The notes: generated from the letters alone by a model not told the origin. A DNA stretch of 64,000 nucleotides from Candidatus Roseilinea sp. (GCA_025998955.1 AP024676.1:4586001-4650000); one strand, 5' to 3'; positions 1 to 9,156 are shown, counted from the stretch's first letter. Translations and numbers: made by a program.

Positions 1-261
1 CAGCTTGGCCGGGACGGCAAACACGACCTGTTTGCGCTGCAGATCCACCGCGGCCACTTTATAGCCGGCGTCCAGCCAGGCTTTCGCTTGCGGGGAAGCG
101 CGCCGGCGATTGCTCCACCACCCACGCTCGATGCGCGCGCCCTCCGGCAAAGGCTTGCCCAGGATCTTCTCGATTTGCGCGAAGGTCAGGGTGATCTCTT
201 CCTGATCCCGCTCGCGCAGGTAAGTGAACAGGGGATAATATTTGCTGCCGGGCTTGCTCAT
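1..261 (-). CDS. DUF7662-like small protein, 3' end outside the window
   Basis: The reading frame starts at the ATG at 261 and stays open to base 1, so at least 87 residues are present and the stop lies outside. The N-terminus has a KYYPLFTYLRERDQEEITLTF-type opening followed by IEKILGKPLPEGAR and a WWSNRR motif. This pattern of a short helical fold with WW and a final beta strand is what I associate with the DUF7662 family, whose function is unknown. It is the last gene of the minus-strand histidine block and lies about 100 bases downstream of hisF. The family assignment comes from memory of the motif. Confidence 0.7.
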   Translation of the reverse strand, partial: MSKPGSKYYPLFTYLRERDQEEITLTFAQIEKILGKPLPEGARIERGWWSNRRRASPQAKAWLDAGYKVAAVDLQRKQVVFAVPAKL

Positions 262-359
262 GCTCCACTGATCGTCATCCGTTCTGCCGCTCTGCTGCAT
301 CGCCGAACGCGATCGCTTCTACGGCATAGAGATTAGATCAACCCGCCTTAAAGTCAAAC

Positions 360-1112
360 TCACAATCGCACCGGCACGCCGCGACCGGCTAAGTAGCGCT
401 TGACCTCGCTCACGCTAAAGGTTTTGTAGTGGAAGACCGACGCGGCCAGCACCGCGCTGGCGCCGGCTTGGATCGCCTCGTAGAAGTGTTCGAGCTTGCC
501 GGCCCCGCCGGAGGCGATGACCGGGATGTTGACGGCGTTGCAGATCGCGCGCAGCAGCGGCAGGTCGTAGCCGTCCTGCGTGCCGTCGGTGTCCATGCTG
601 GTGAGCAGGATCTCGCCCGCGCCGCGTCGCTCGGCCTCTTGCGCCCAGGCGACGGCGTCCAGCTCGGTCGGCACGCGCCCGCCGTTCAGGTAGACCTTCC
701 AACGGTCGCCCTCGCGCCGGGCGTCTATGGCCACCACCACGCACTGCGACCCGAAGCGCCAGGCCGCTTCATTGATCAGGTTGGGATTGCGCACGGCGGC
801 GCTGTTGATCGAGCACTTATCGGCGCCGGCCAGCAACAGCGTGCGGAAGTCGTCGGCGGAGCGGATGCCGCCGCCGATGGTGAACGGGATGAATACCTCG
901 TCTGCCACGCGGCGCGCCATCTCGACAATCGTGCCGCGGCCTTCGTGCGAGGCCAGGATGTCGAGGAAGACCAGCTCGTCGGCGCGTTCATCGTTGTAGA
1001 TGGCGGCCTGCTCCACCGGATCGCCGGCGTCGCGCAGGTTGACGAAGTTCACACCCTTGACCACCCGGCCGTTGGCCACGTCGAAGCAGGGGATGATGCG
1101 TTTGGCCAGCAT
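360..1112 (-). CDS. hisF: Imidazole glycerol phosphate synthase cyclase subunit HisF
   Basis: HisF is the (beta/alpha)8 cyclase half of IGP synthase. It uses ammonia delivered by HisH to turn PRFAR into imidazole glycerol phosphate and AICAR. The two catalytic aspartates are visible in [12 protein letters not shown] (D11) and VVVAIDARR (about D130), and the phosphate sites GGGIRS and IASGGAG are intact. I start it at 1112 because MLAKRIIPC is the usual family N-terminus and an AAGGG Shine-Dalgarno lies about ten bases upstream. An earlier ATG at 1133 would add seven residues and overlap hisA. It follows hisA after seven bases, as in a co-transcribed his operon. Length of 250 residues is normal. 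Confidence 0.98.
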   Translation of the reverse strand: MLAKRIIPCFDVANGRVVKGVNFVNLRDAGDPVEQAAIYNDERADELVFLDILASHEGRGTIVEMARRVADEVFIPFTIGGGIRSADDFRTLLLAGADKCSINSAAVRNPNLINEAAWRFGSQCVVVAIDARREGDRWKVYLNGGRVPTELDAVAWAQEAERRGAGEILLTSMDTDGTQDGYDLPLLRAICNAVNIPVIASGGAGKLEHFYEAIQAGASAVLAASVFHYKTFSVSEVKRYLAGRGVPVRL

Positions 1113-1119
1113 GACGGCT

Positions 1120-1866
1120 TTACCCTTCTGCAACGATCGTTTGCAACGCTTCCTTGAGCGAGAATGCGCCTTCGTAGAGCGCGCGCCCGATAATCACGCC
1201 ATCCACGCCGCGCGGCGCGTATTGGGCCAGCTCGCGAACGTCGTCCAGGTTGCGCACCCCACCTGAGGCGATGATCCTGAGGCCGGTCAACTGGGCCAGC
1301 GCCGCCGTGAGTTCAGCCGCGACGCCGACCATCATGCCATCGCGTCCAACCTCGGTATAGACCGCATGGATAACGCCCATCTCCTTCATCAGCGTGCCCA
1401 GCTCGATGGCCGTCATGTGCGTCGTATGCTGCCACCCGCGCGTAACGACGATGCCGTCGCGCGAGTCCAGGCCGACGGCCACGCGCTCCGGCCCGAACTG
1501 GGCGAGTGCATCGGCCACCAGCTTCGGGTTCTCGGCAGCAGCCGTACCCAACACCACGCGATCCGCACCGGCGTCGAACGCCGCTTTCACATCGTCAATG
1601 TCGCGTAACCCGCCGCCGAACTGAACCTTGGCCTTTACATGGCAGCATATTTCATGCAACGCGCGACGATTGGTGCGCCCCGCAGTCGGGTCACCAAATG
1701 CGCCGTCCAAATTCACGATGTGCAGCCACGTTGCCCCTTCGCTTACCCAGCGTCTAGCGACGGCAGATGGATTATCCGAATACGTGATCTGCTGCGAAGG
1801 GTCGCCCTGCAATAGGCGGACGACGCGCCCATCGCGCAGGTCAATGGCCGGGTAGATGGTGAACAT
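1120..1866 (-). CDS. hisA: ProFAR isomerase HisA
   Basis: HisA performs the Amadori rearrangement of ProFAR to PRFAR, the step before IGP synthase. The 248-residue protein begins [16 protein letters not shown] with the N-terminal catalytic aspartate in AIDL. It carries the second aspartate in AVGLDSRDG, and the phosphate-binding segments FGGGLRD and IASGGVRN close the barrel. Its first 26 bases overlap the 3' end of hisH, and hisF follows seven bases downstream, so H, A and F form a tight unit. Nothing is missing compared with typical HisA, and the sequence separates it from HisF (cyclase) clearly. Confidence 0.98.
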   Translation of the reverse strand: MFTIYPAIDLRDGRVVRLLQGDPSQQITYSDNPSAVARRWVSEGATWLHIVNLDGAFGDPTAGRTNRRALHEICCHVKAKVQFGGGLRDIDDVKAAFDAGADRVVLGTAAAENPKLVADALAQFGPERVAVGLDSRDGIVVTRGWQHTTHMTAIELGTLMKEMGVIHAVYTEVGRDGMMVGVAAELTAALAQLTGLRIIASGGVRNLDDVRELAQYAPRGVDGVIIGRALYEGAFSLKEALQTIVAEG

Positions 1867-2578
1867 GCTTGCCTATTGCCCCAGAAGCGCCAGCAGCCGG
1901 CTCCCCCATCGGCCACGCAACAAAGTTCCTTAGCATGCGCAAGCCGACATCCTGGCTCTTCTCCGGATGGAATTGGATGCCCCACACGTTGTCGCGCGCG
2001 ACGACGGACGGGAATGCGTAGCCATAATCGGTGACGGCCAACACGTGCGCCGAATCTACGCCTTGCGGATGATATGAGTGGACGAAATAGGCGTAGTCGC
2101 CATCGCGCACGCCGGCCAGCAGCGGGTGATCGGGTTGCCTGAGCCACAACTGATTCCAGCCGATGTGCGGGATTTTGAATTGAGAATTGAAAATTGAGAA
2201 TTGAGAAATGGATTCGCCTTTGGCATTCGTGGTGTTGTTTTGAGTCGGGAAGTGGAAGCGGGTGACACGGCCGGGGATCAGGCCCAGGCCTTCCCACTCG
2301 CCCATCTCCTCGCCGACCTCAAACAGCAGTTGCATGCCGACGCAGATGCCGAGCAAGGGTTTGCCGGCCAGCGCCAGCGCACGCAGCAGCTCGAACAAGC
2401 CGCGCGCCTTCAGGCCATGCTGGCAATCGGCAAATGCGCCCACGCCGGGCAATACCAGTTTGTCGGCGCGCTCGAGCGCGCGCCGGTCGTCGGTCAGCGT
2501 CAATTCGGCGCCGACATGCTCCAGCGCCTTGCACACATTGCGCAGGTTGCCCGCGCCGTAGTCAATTACCGCGATCAT
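1841..2578 (-). CDS. hisH: IGP synthase glutamine amidotransferase subunit HisH, with internal insertion
   Basis: HisH is a class I glutaminase that feeds ammonia to HisF. The nucleophile is C79 in GICVGMQLLF, and the His/Glu pair is H204/E206 in IQFHPEKS, so the triad is complete. The family is usually about 200-215 residues, whereas this one has 245. The excess is a Ser/Gln/Asn/Phe-rich stretch at about residues 109-134, between the conserved GLIPGRV and PHIGWNQL segments. It is encoded by an AATTGAG heptamer tract, so the insertion is in frame and probably sits in a surface loop. The ATG overlaps the stop of the upstream methyltransferase by four bases (ATGA), suggesting coupled translation. 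Confidence 0.97.
   Translation of the reverse strand: MIAVIDYGAGNLRNVCKALEHVGAELTLTDDRRALERADKLVLPGVGAFADCQHGLKARGLFELLRALALAGKPLLGICVGMQLLFEVGEEMGEWEGLGLIPGRVTRFHFPTQNNTTNAKGESISQFSIFNSQFKIPHIGWNQLWLRQPDHPLLAGVRDGDYAYFVHSYHPQGVDSAHVLAVTDYGYAFPSVVARDNVWGIQFHPEKSQDVGLRMLRNFVAWPMGEPAAGASGAIGKHVHHLPGH
2168..2240. repeat. AATTGAG-type heptamer tract inside hisH
   Basis: Consecutive seven-base units AATTGAG, AATTGAA, AATTGAG, AATTGAG lie at about 2178-2206, followed by a short degenerate tail. The tract is in frame with hisH and encodes the low-complexity insertion at residues 109-134. The same unit recurs at 9157-9228 and inside trmFO. Confidence 0.85.
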
Positions 2579-3420
2579 GGTTGCTTCGTCTCTTCAGATT
2601 GCGCCGCTTCGCGGCTCGGCTTCGTCACGCGAAAGACCAGCTCGTTGGCAAACTCGATGCGCTCGACGCGCCAGGGCTTGCTCGCTGCCAGCGCCTCGAA
2701 GCGCGCCGCGTAGTTTTCACGCATGCCGACATCTCGACCGCCCACCGTTTGCGTGGGGAACGAGACCACGATGTGGCGCGCATTGATTGTATCCAGGATG
2801 GCCGAGCCGGCGGTCTTGTCGAGCTGCTCCAGGCACGGCAGCGCCTTGAGCAACAGGGCCACGTCGGCTTCGTCGGTTGGGCAATCAGCGAGCACGTCGC
2901 GGGCTTCGGCTTTGACCGCCGCGCCGAGCGCCTGTAGGGCTGCCTGCAAGAAGCGCGCCAGGTCTTCGTAGATGTCCACGGCGTGATAGGTCGCGCCAGG
3001 AGCCAGTGGCATCCAGGGCAAGCTGAGCGGGTTCAAGCCACACGCCAGGTCGAGCACCGAACGCACCGGGCCGATGTCGGCGAAGACGCGGGCGTAGAAC
3101 GCATCCAGGATGGACAAGCGCTCGCGCGTCGAGGCGTGATGAGCCATGACGGCGCGCAAGGCCGCCCGCCGCGTGGCGTCGTCGGGCGCTTGGACGATCC
3201 GGCGCAGCCACGTCGCGTAGTCGGGACGTTCACGCTCGAAATACAGGCCGGCCGCTTGGTGCAGCTTATTCTTGGTCGCCTTCACGGCGTCCTTGAGCGT
3301 GGCGCGCTTGCCCAGCTCCGCAGCACCGATGCGCCGCACGAGCGCCTCGCTGATCGCGCCGTATTTGCGGCTACGGCGCACCTGCGCCACCAGTTCGTCC
3401 AGCCGGGGATCGCCATACAT
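2575..3420 (-). CDS. 16S rRNA (guanine-1405 N7)-methyltransferase family protein (FmrO/Arm type)
   Basis: The 281-residue protein follows the aminoglycoside-resistance methyltransferase family from end to end. It has an N-terminal helical domain with KYGAISEALVRRI, then HASTRERL at 95-102, the SAM-binding LDLACGLNPL at 123-132, AVDIYEDL at 147-154, LLLKALPCLEQ at 189-199, and SFPTQTVGGR plus GMRENYAARFE at 220-242. RmtB has nearly identical motifs (HASTKERL, DIACGLNPL, SFPTRSLGGR). Known members methylate N7 of G1405 in the 30S A site and give high-level resistance to 4,6-disubstituted deoxystreptamine aminoglycosides. The function here is inferred, because no antibiotic cluster is nearby. 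It lies four bases after tgt and overlaps hisH by four bases, so it is embedded in an operon. Confidence 0.9.
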   Translation of the reverse strand: MYGDPRLDELVAQVRRSRKYGAISEALVRRIGAAELGKRATLKDAVKATKNKLHQAAGLYFERERPDYATWLRRIVQAPDDATRRAALRAVMAHHASTRERLSILDAFYARVFADIGPVRSVLDLACGLNPLSLPWMPLAPGATYHAVDIYEDLARFLQAALQALGAAVKAEARDVLADCPTDEADVALLLKALPCLEQLDKTAGSAILDTINARHIVVSFPTQTVGGRDVGMRENYAARFEALAASKPWRVERIEFANELVFRVTKPSREAAQSEETKQP

Positions 3421-3424
3421 CGCG

Positions 3425-4582
3425 TCAGCCCTCAGCGATGATGTGTCTCAGGTGCGCCATCAACTGCGTCATGAAGCGCAGGTTGTGCAATGTGGCCAGC
3501 CGTAAATAGGCGGTGTCTTTTACCTTGAATAAATGGTGCAGATAGCCGCGCGAGTAGCGCCGGCAGGCTGGGCAGTCGCAGTATTCGGAAATCGGCGCGC
3601 TCGACTTGATGTGCTTGTCGTCGCCGATGTAGAGGTAGGACCACCACCGTCCGTCGAAGCGCGTTTGGTCAGGCGGCGCATTGAAGATCATCAAACGCCC
3701 GCGCCGGGCGTCGCGCGTGGGCAGGGCGCAGTCGAATAGGTCGTAGCCCATCCGGGCACAGGCAACGATGCTATCAGGATGACCAATGCCCAGCGCGTGC
3801 ATCGGCAGCGCGCGCGGCACGAGTTCGCGCGTGTAGGCGATGATGTCATGCAGCAGCTTGCCTTCGCCGTCCAGCGGCCAGCCGCCATAACCGAAGCCGT
3901 CGAAGCCGATCTCCAGGAGCGCCTCGGCGCATGCCTTGCGCAGCTCCTTCGACGCGCCGCCCTGAATTACTCCAAACAACAGCGGCCGGGTCGAAGAGGC
4001 GCCAAGATGCAAGGGGCGTGACGCTGCTTCCTCGCTCTCTGCTTCTCGGTCACTGCGCACTTCCCGAGAAGCGAGCCATCGCTCGAACTCAGCCTTGCAG
4101 CGCTTCGCCCATGCGATCGTTCGCCGGACACTTTCGCGCTGCTCGGCCTCGCCGTCGTCTGGATGGGTGCAATCATCTAAGCAAATGACGACATCGGCGC
4201 CAAAGCGGAGTTGAAGTTGCACGCTCTTCTCCGGCGTCAACAGCAGCTTGTCCTTGCCGTCGGGACGGAAGACCAAGCCGCGGTCGGTGAGCGAGCCGAA
4301 CTTCGGGTTCTGTCGAATCAGCGAATAGGCCTGAAAGCCGCCGCTGTCGGTCACGATGGGGCGCTGCCAGCCGGTCATGGCGTGCAAGCCGCCGAGCGCC
4401 TTCACCGTGCTTGCGCCGGGGCGTTGCATCAGGTGGAAGACGCTCATCACCACTCCCTCGATGCCGATGGTCTCTAGATCGGCGCTGTCCACGGCGCGCA
4501 CCACGCCGCGCGTGGCGTCGGGCAGGAAGGCCGGCAGCGCCAGCGCGCCGTGCGGCAGTCGGAGGGTGGTGTCAGGTGTCAT
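3425..4582 (-). CDS. tgt: tRNA-guanine (queuine) transglycosylase family protein
   Basis: Tgt exchanges guanine 34 of certain tRNAs for a queuosine precursor. The protein has the substrate-binding VTDSGGFQAYSL motif, a LDDCTHPD segment in the position of the usual LDEC motif, LFGVIQGG, and the C-terminal zinc site CDCPACRRYSRGYLHHL with the later HN of TLHNLRF. A roughly 28-residue charged and Ser/Ala-rich stretch at about 168-196 interrupts the usual RRC-to-LFGVIQGG spacing. It coincides with a perfect 9-bp inverted repeat at 4041-4049 and 4064-4072. The start ATG at 4582 touches a TCAGGG-type heptamer array, so no ordinary Shine-Dalgarno is visible and the true start is less certain than the rest. 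Confidence 0.92.
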   Translation of the reverse strand: MTPDTTLRLPHGALALPAFLPDATRGVVRAVDSADLETIGIEGVVMSVFHLMQRPGASTVKALGGLHAMTGWQRPIVTDSGGFQAYSLIRQNPKFGSLTDRGLVFRPDGKDKLLLTPEKSVQLQLRFGADVVICLDDCTHPDDGEAEQRESVRRTIAWAKRCKAEFERWLASREVRSDREAESEEAASRPLHLGASSTRPLLFGVIQGGASKELRKACAEALLEIGFDGFGYGGWPLDGEGKLLHDIIAYTRELVPRALPMHALGIGHPDSIVACARMGYDLFDCALPTRDARRGRLMIFNAPPDQTRFDGRWWSYLYIGDDKHIKSSAPISEYCDCPACRRYSRGYLHHLFKVKDTAYLRLATLHNLRFMTQLMAHLRHIIAEG

Positions 4583-4662
4583 GGGTCAGGGATCAGGGGT
4601 CAGGGGTCAGGGATCAGGGATCAGGGGGCAGGTTACAGGTTGCAAGTTGCAGGTGTTCAGGT
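4576..4662. repeat. GGGTCAG/GGATCAG heptamer array upstream of tgt
   Basis: Plus-strand units GGGTCAG, GGATCAG, GGGTCAG, GGGTCAG, GGATCAG, GGATCAG, GGGGCAG run without interruption from about 4578 to 4632. They are followed by the related units GTTACAG, GTTGCAA and GTTGCAG. The array fills the space between rsmI and tgt and directly precedes the tgt start codon. A related tract occurs inside dnaG. Confidence 0.9.
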
Positions 4663-4683
4663 GTGCCGCTTCCCTCTCCCGAC

Positions 4684-5397
4684 TTACGCCTCCCCACCTT
4701 CTGCATCTGTCACGCTCGATTGTCCCTCGGCATCCGCTGCGCCCTCGATCACCAGCACGTATTCCCCCTTGAGCGATGCTGCTTGCACAAGCGCCAGTAG
4801 CTCCGACAGCCGACCGCGATCCACGCGCTCGAACATCTTGGTCAGATCGTTGGCCAGCGCCGCGCGCCGGTCGCCGTACACGGCAATCGCATCGGCGATC
4901 AGCGCGGCGATGCGATGGGGGCTTTCGTAGAAGATCAACGTGTGCGGCGACCGTGCGTCCACGGCGAGGAAGCGCCGGCGCGCCGCCGGTTTGCGCGGCG
5001 GGAAGCCGCGGAAGGTAAACGCATGCGCCGGCAGCCCGCTCAGCACCAGCGCCATGACGAACGCAGCCGGGCCCGGGATCATCGTGAGCGGCAGCCCCTC
5101 CTCGATGCAGCGCCGCACCAGCACGAATCCCGGATCGCTGATGCCCGGCGTGCCGGCGTCGCTCACCAGCGCTACGGCGCGGCCTTCGCGCAGCAGCGCG
5201 ATGATTCTCTCGGCGGCGTGTCGCTCGTTGTGCTCGTGAAAGGACATCTGCGGGCGATCAATGCCGAAATGTTTGAGCAGCCGGCCGGTATGGCGCGTGT
5301 CCTCGCTGGCGATCATGTCGGCGTTGCGCAGCGTCTCCAGCGCGCGCTGGCTGATGTCGCCGAGGTTACCGATGGGGGTTGCGACCAGATAGAGCAT
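4684..5397 (-). CDS. rsmI: 16S rRNA (cytidine-1402 2'-O)-methyltransferase
   Basis: RsmI methylates the ribose of C1402 in the 30S decoding centre. The 237-residue protein starts [16 protein letters not shown], the family signature, and continues with [32 protein letters not shown] and IPGPAA, the tetrapyrrole-methylase SAM pocket. FYESPHR and the C-terminal [12 protein letters not shown] helix are also present. Only the last fifteen or so residues are low in conservation. With tgt and the G1405-type methyltransferase it forms a run of RNA-modification genes inside the histidine block. A heptamer array separates it from tgt downstream. Confidence 0.97.
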   Translation of the reverse strand: MLYLVATPIGNLGDISQRALETLRNADMIASEDTRHTGRLLKHFGIDRPQMSFHEHNERHAAERIIALLREGRAVALVSDAGTPGISDPGFVLVRRCIEEGLPLTMIPGPAAFVMALVLSGLPAHAFTFRGFPPRKPAARRRFLAVDARSPHTLIFYESPHRIAALIADAIAVYGDRRAALANDLTKMFERVDRGRLSELLALVQAASLKGEYVLVIEGAADAEGQSSVTDAEGGEA

Positions 5398-5453
5398 CGC
5401 AGAGAAGTTGGTGTCGGTGGGTGTCTTGACACTACGACACCGGTGACACCATC

Positions 5454-6041
5454 CTACAGCACCCCCTTCGTCGAAGGGACGCCGCTGCGTCGCGGGTCAA
5501 TCAACGTCGCGGCATCGAGCGCGCGCCCCAGCGCCTTGAACAGTGCTTCGGCCTTGTGATGATCATCGCGGCCATACAGCACGCGCGCGTGCAAGTTCAA
5601 GCGCCCATGCACGGCGATGGATTCGAACACGTGCGGGATGAGCGAGGTGCTTAAGCCGCCGACCGTGGACGCATCGAACGCGCCACGGAAGACGCAATAC
5701 GGCCGACCGCTCAAATCTACGACTACGTGTGCCAGCGCCTCGTCCATCGTCACCCAGGCATCGGCCATGCGCACGATGCCGGCGCGGTTGCCCAGAGCCT
5801 CGTTCAGCGCCTGGCCGAACGCGATGGCTACGTCCTCAACGGTGTGATGTTCGTCCACGTGCAGATCGCCGGTGGCGCGCACGGTTAGGTCGAACAAGCC
5901 GTGATGCGCGACGTGGTGCAGCATGTGGTCATAGAAACCGACGCCGGTTTGGATGTCGGCTCGTCCGGTGCCGTCCAGGTCGAGATACACCGATACGTCG
6001 GTCTCGTTCGTCTTGCGTTGGATTTTGCCGATCCTCGCCAT
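5454..6041 (-). CDS. hisB: Imidazoleglycerol-phosphate dehydratase HisB
   Basis: HisB removes water from IGP to give imidazole acetol phosphate, using two bound manganese ions. The metal-binding histidine clusters are present: [13 protein letters not shown] and [14 protein letters not shown] in the first repeat, [15 protein letters not shown] and [19 protein letters not shown] in the second. The 195 residues correspond to the monofunctional bacterial enzyme without a phosphatase domain. The start ATG at 6041 is two bases past the hisC stop, so hisC and hisB are translated as neighbours in one transcript. Confidence 0.98.
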   Translation of the reverse strand: MARIGKIQRKTNETDVSVYLDLDGTGRADIQTGVGFYDHMLHHVAHHGLFDLTVRATGDLHVDEHHTVEDVAIAFGQALNEALGNRAGIVRMADAWVTMDEALAHVVVDLSGRPYCVFRGAFDASTVGGLSTSLIPHVFESIAVHGRLNLHARVLYGRDDHHKAEALFKALGRALDAATLIDPRRSGVPSTKGVL

Positions 6042-6043
6042 GT

Positions 6044-7201
6044 TTACTCGCTCAAGGCCGCGAGCGCGGCGATCAGCCGGTCGGTCTGATCGGGCCGGCC
6101 GACGCTGATGCGCACGCAGTCGCGCAGGCCATCGCGGTCGAAGTAGCGCACCAGCACGCCGTGCCGTTCCAAGGCGCGCTTCAGTCGCCGCGCTGCCGGT
6201 TGGCCGGCTTCGCCGCCGTTCACCGGCGCATCCTCATCCACACGGCACAACACGAAGTTGGCCTCGCTGGGGAAGACATGCAGCCAGCTGAACCGCTCGA
6301 GCCGCTCACTCATGCGCTGACGCTCGGCCACCAGCCGCTGCACGTTCTCGCGCAAATACTCGCGGTCGCTCAGCGCGGCGATGGCCGCAACCGCGCCGGC
6401 CACGTTGGGCGTGTAGGGCTGTTTGATCTTCCACAGGTGCTTGATGATCGGAAGGGGGAAGACGCCGTAGCCCACGCGCAGGCCGGCCATGCCGGCCAGC
6501 TTGCTGAACGTGCGCAGCACGATCAGGTTATCGTGCGCCGGCACCCAGCGCGCCCGGCTGGGGCGCGCGCTGAAGTCCACGTATGCCTCGTCCAGCACCA
6601 CCACGACCGGCAACGCCAGCAGCGCGCGCAATTGCTCATCGCAGATCGTCGAGCCGTCGGGGTTGTTGGGGTCGGCGACAAACAGTAATTTGCAGTTGGT
6701 AACCGGGGGCGCCGGGTCAGTGGTCGCCGAATTACTTGTTACTAATGCCTGCACCGCCTCCACATCCACCGAAAAGTCCGCGCGGCGCGGCACGGCGATG
6801 TAGGCCGCGCTCACGACGTCGGCCACCCAGCGGTACATGCCGAACGTCGGCGGCAGGTCAATGATCCCGTCGCCCGGCTGAACGAAGGCGCGCGCGATCA
6901 AGTCAATCACCTCGTCTGCGCCGGCGCCGCACAGGATGTGATCAGGCGAGACGCCGATATAGTCGCCGATCGCCTCGCGCAGCGCCGTTTGATCCGGGTC
7001 GGGGTAGATGTGTAGCGTGCTCGCGCGGGCAATCGCCTCCAGCGCGCGCGGCGATGGCCCGTAGGGGTTCTCGTTGGCGTCCAGCTTGACGATGTCTTCA
7101 GGACGCCGGCCCAGCCGGCGCGAGAGCACCTCGAACGGGACGATGGGCGTGTAGGGCTGCATCGCCCGCAGGTGAGGGTTGATCAGGGATTCAACGTCCA
7201 T
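6044..7201 (-). CDS. hisC: Histidinol-phosphate aminotransferase HisC, with internal insertion
   Basis: HisC is the PLP-dependent fold-type I transaminase that converts imidazole acetol phosphate to histidinol phosphate. Visible features are [27 protein letters not shown], the PLP-contact [11 protein letters not shown] and DEAYVDFS, and the Schiff-base lysine in [17 protein letters not shown]. At about residues 178-194, just before the conserved [12 protein letters not shown] strand, an extra low-complexity segment is encoded by an inverted AGTAAT/GTTACTAA-type tract. A second small insertion rich in Gly/Ala lies near the C-terminus. The ATG at 7201 is preceded by another heptamer tract, so a normal ribosome site is not evident. 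Confidence 0.97.
   Translation of the reverse strand: MDVESLINPHLRAMQPYTPIVPFEVLSRRLGRRPEDIVKLDANENPYGPSPRALEAIARASTLHIYPDPDQTALREAIGDYIGVSPDHILCGAGADEVIDLIARAFVQPGDGIIDLPPTFGMYRWVADVVSAAYIAVPRRADFSVDVEAVQALVTSNSATTDPAPPVTNCKLLFVADPNNPDGSTICDEQLRALLALPVVVVLDEAYVDFSARPSRARWVPAHDNLIVLRTFSKLAGMAGLRVGYGVFPLPIIKHLWKIKQPYTPNVAGAVAAIAALSDREYLRENVQRLVAERQRMSERLERFSWLHVFPSEANFVLCRVDEDAPVNGGEAGQPAARRLKRALERHGVLVRYFDRDGLRDCVRISVGRPDQTDRLIAALAALSE
6683..6748. repeat. Inverted heptamer-like tract inside hisC
   Basis: One arm reads AGTAATTTGCAGTTGGTAAC near 6684-6703, and the other reads GAATTACTTGTTACTAA near 6729-6745, roughly its reverse complement. The tract is in frame and encodes the extra residues before the conserved PNNPDG loop of HisC. 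Confidence 0.7.
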
Positions 7202-7210
7202 ACGATCCGG

Positions 7211-7262
7211 ACGACTTCCGACTTCCCACTCATACTCGGGCGTCGGGAGTGGGAAGTTGCCG
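7211..7262. repeat. Inverted heptamer tract upstream of hisC
   Basis: CGACTTC units followed by CCCACTC lie on the left, and GGGAGTGGGAAGTTG lies on the right as the inverse arm. The element can fold as a hairpin and fills the space between the EamA pseudogene and the hisC start codon. Confidence 0.8.
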
Positions 7263-7271
7263 CCGGTGATC

Positions 7272-8138
7272 TCATGCTGCTAATCCGATGCAAATGATAC
7301 CCGCGAAGATGACGAGCGCGCCGAGGATCTTTTTGTCGCCCATGCCTTCTTTGAGGACGAATGCGCCGAGCCATGCCCCAAATACCACAGACGCGCCGCG
7401 CACCGAAGTGGCATAGCTCACCTTGTTCGTGGTCAGGATGAACAGGATGAGCAAGTAGCCGACGGCGAGCGTGGCACCCGTGAGCAGGATAGAGCGCCAG
7501 TTGCTCCGCCATTCGGCGCACATGGCGTCGCGCTTGCACAACAGCAGATACGGCGCCAGCAGCGTCATCGTCAGGCCGAAGACGAGGAACATATACACGG
7601 GCGGATCCACATGTGCGACGCCCAGCTTGTCCACCGTCGAATAGCCGGCCACGGCCAACCCGCTCAGCAAGGCAAACTGCGACGTCCGCTCGCGCAGCGC
7701 GCTGAACGGCTCGCGCCATCCTGCGCGGCGAAAGTTGCGCAGGTGCAGGATGTAGATGCCGCCGACGACGAGTGCGATGCCCGCCAATCCCAGCGCAGAC
7801 ACCCGCTCGCCGATCAGCGTCACGGCAATCAGCGTCGTGAACACCGGTGTCGAGCCGCGCGAAATCGGATACATCAACGAGAGCTGGCCGCCGGTGTATG
7901 CGCCGCCGAGCAGCAGGAAGTAGACGACTTCGCATAGCGCCGACAGCCCAATCAACCCCCAGCCGGCCGGCGAGATCGTTCAGTCGCGCAGGAGTGCGAC
8001 GGGCAACAGCAACGCGCTGGACGCGCCGAGCGCAAGCAACGTGTACACCTGCTTGTCGGTGCTTGTCTTGAGCAGAAAGTTCCAGAAGGCATGCAGGGCA
8101 GCGGCAAAGAGCAAGCCGCCGATGGCAAGTAGGCTCAC
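7272..8138 (-). pseudogene. EamA/DMT-family transporter interrupted by an in-frame TGA
   Basis: The reading frame starts at a GTG at 8138 that overlaps the hisG stop by four bases (GTGA). It encodes about 52 residues of a first EamA half (VSLLAIGGLLFAAALHAFWN) before a TGA at 7980-7982. The same frame then continues without further stops for about 235 residues to 7272, with the rest of the ten-helix transporter and the conserved SLMYPISRG and SVRGASVVFGAWLGA segments. Taken together the length of about 288 is normal for a drug/metabolite transporter. Either a nonsense mutation has inactivated it, the stop is read through, or the base is a sequencing error. Its place between hisG and hisC does not show a substrate. 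Confidence 0.8.
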
Positions 8139-9154
8139 TTCAGCGACCGGCAAAACGCGCGCAGCGCGGCGACGCGGCTGGGCTGCTCTTCGAAGATGTA
8201 AGTCGTGGGGGTGACGACTACGCCGCTGCCGCCGATCGCGCGCAGTTGTTCGATCGCATCGGTTAGCTCGTTGCGCCCGACGACGATGTTCACGGCGAAC
8301 CAATGTGCGCCGGGGTTGGCGGCGGCGCTGTGCGGGTTGGGGTAGATCGGCGCGATGGTCGGCCCCTGTAGCCCGCCCAACGTGGTGTGCATGGTGATCG
8401 TGCGTCCCACGTCCTCTAGCGACCGACCGCGCACGTTGGCCCAGATCATGAAGTAACCCTCGGCGCGCTGGTGCGCTTCGAAGTATTCCAGCAGCTCGAC
8501 GGCAACATCCATCACCTCCGGCCGCTGAAGGGAGGCGCTGTTGGCGACCAAGCTGGCCTGCGTGTGTAGGATGACGCCGTCTTCGATCACCCGCAGCCGA
8601 TTCTGCTGCAGCGTCGCACCGGTCTCGGCGATGTCCACGATGATGTCGGCGTAGCCGATCTCCGGCACGACCTCCAACGACCCCTCGGCGTCAATCAGGG
8701 CGAATGGCTCGACGTTGTGCTTGCGCAGGAACTCGCGCGTGAGGTGGTGGTATTTGGTCACCACGCGCAGCGGCTGCGCCATCGTGCGCGTCTTGGCAGC
8801 CAAGTCGGCCATCGTCTGCACGTCTGTCCACGCCTCCGGCACAGCAATGACCACGCGGCACTTGCCGTAGCCGAGCGCATCATGCAACACGCGCACGGCG
8901 TCGCCGGCGTTCGCGTCCACGATCACATCGTAGCCGGTGATGCCAAAGTCCACGCCGCCGCCGGCCACGCTCACCACGATGTCGCGCGGGCGCTGGAAAA
9001 GCACGGTCACCTGCGGCAACGCCGCGATGTAGCCGATGTAGCCGCGCATCGCCGATTGCTTCACATCGAAGCCACAATGCGCTAGAAAGTCCAGCGTGGC
9101 TTGCTGCAGCCGCCCTTTGGACGGCAGGGCAAGACGAATGTCACTGCGTGCCAT
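8135..9154 (-). CDS. hisG: ATP phosphoribosyltransferase HisG
   Basis: HisG catalyses the first step of histidine synthesis, joining ATP and PRPP. The N-terminal LALPSKGRLQQATLDFL, the FGITGYDVI periplasmic-binding-like core and the PRPP-binding VPEIGYADIIVDIAETGATLQQNRL are all present. The C-terminal extension (LQGPTIAPIYP onward) matches the regulatory ACT-like domain of the long, histidine-inhibited form, consistent with 339 residues. No hisZ is seen, as expected for the long type. The start ATG at 9154 directly follows an AATTGAG heptamer element, and the sucC stop is inside the other end of that element. Confidence 0.97.
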   Translation of the reverse strand: MARSDIRLALPSKGRLQQATLDFLAHCGFDVKQSAMRGYIGYIAALPQVTVLFQRPRDIVVSVAGGGVDFGITGYDVIVDANAGDAVRVLHDALGYGKCRVVIAVPEAWTDVQTMADLAAKTRTMAQPLRVVTKYHHLTREFLRKHNVEPFALIDAEGSLEVVPEIGYADIIVDIAETGATLQQNRLRVIEDGVILHTQASLVANSASLQRPEVMDVAVELLEYFEAHQRAEGYFMIWANVRGRSLEDVGRTITMHTTLGGLQGPTIAPIYPNPHSAAANPGAHWFAVNIVVGRNELTDAIEQLRAIGGSGVVVTPTTYIFEEQPSRVAALRAFCRSLK

Positions 9155-9156
9155 TC

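Noticed and set aside
429-1157. Plus-strand open frame opposite hisF
   Set aside because: Antisense of hisF with no recognisable product.
4576-4662. CRISPR-like array
   Set aside because: The units are 7 bases without spacers. A tandem heptamer repeat, not a CRISPR.
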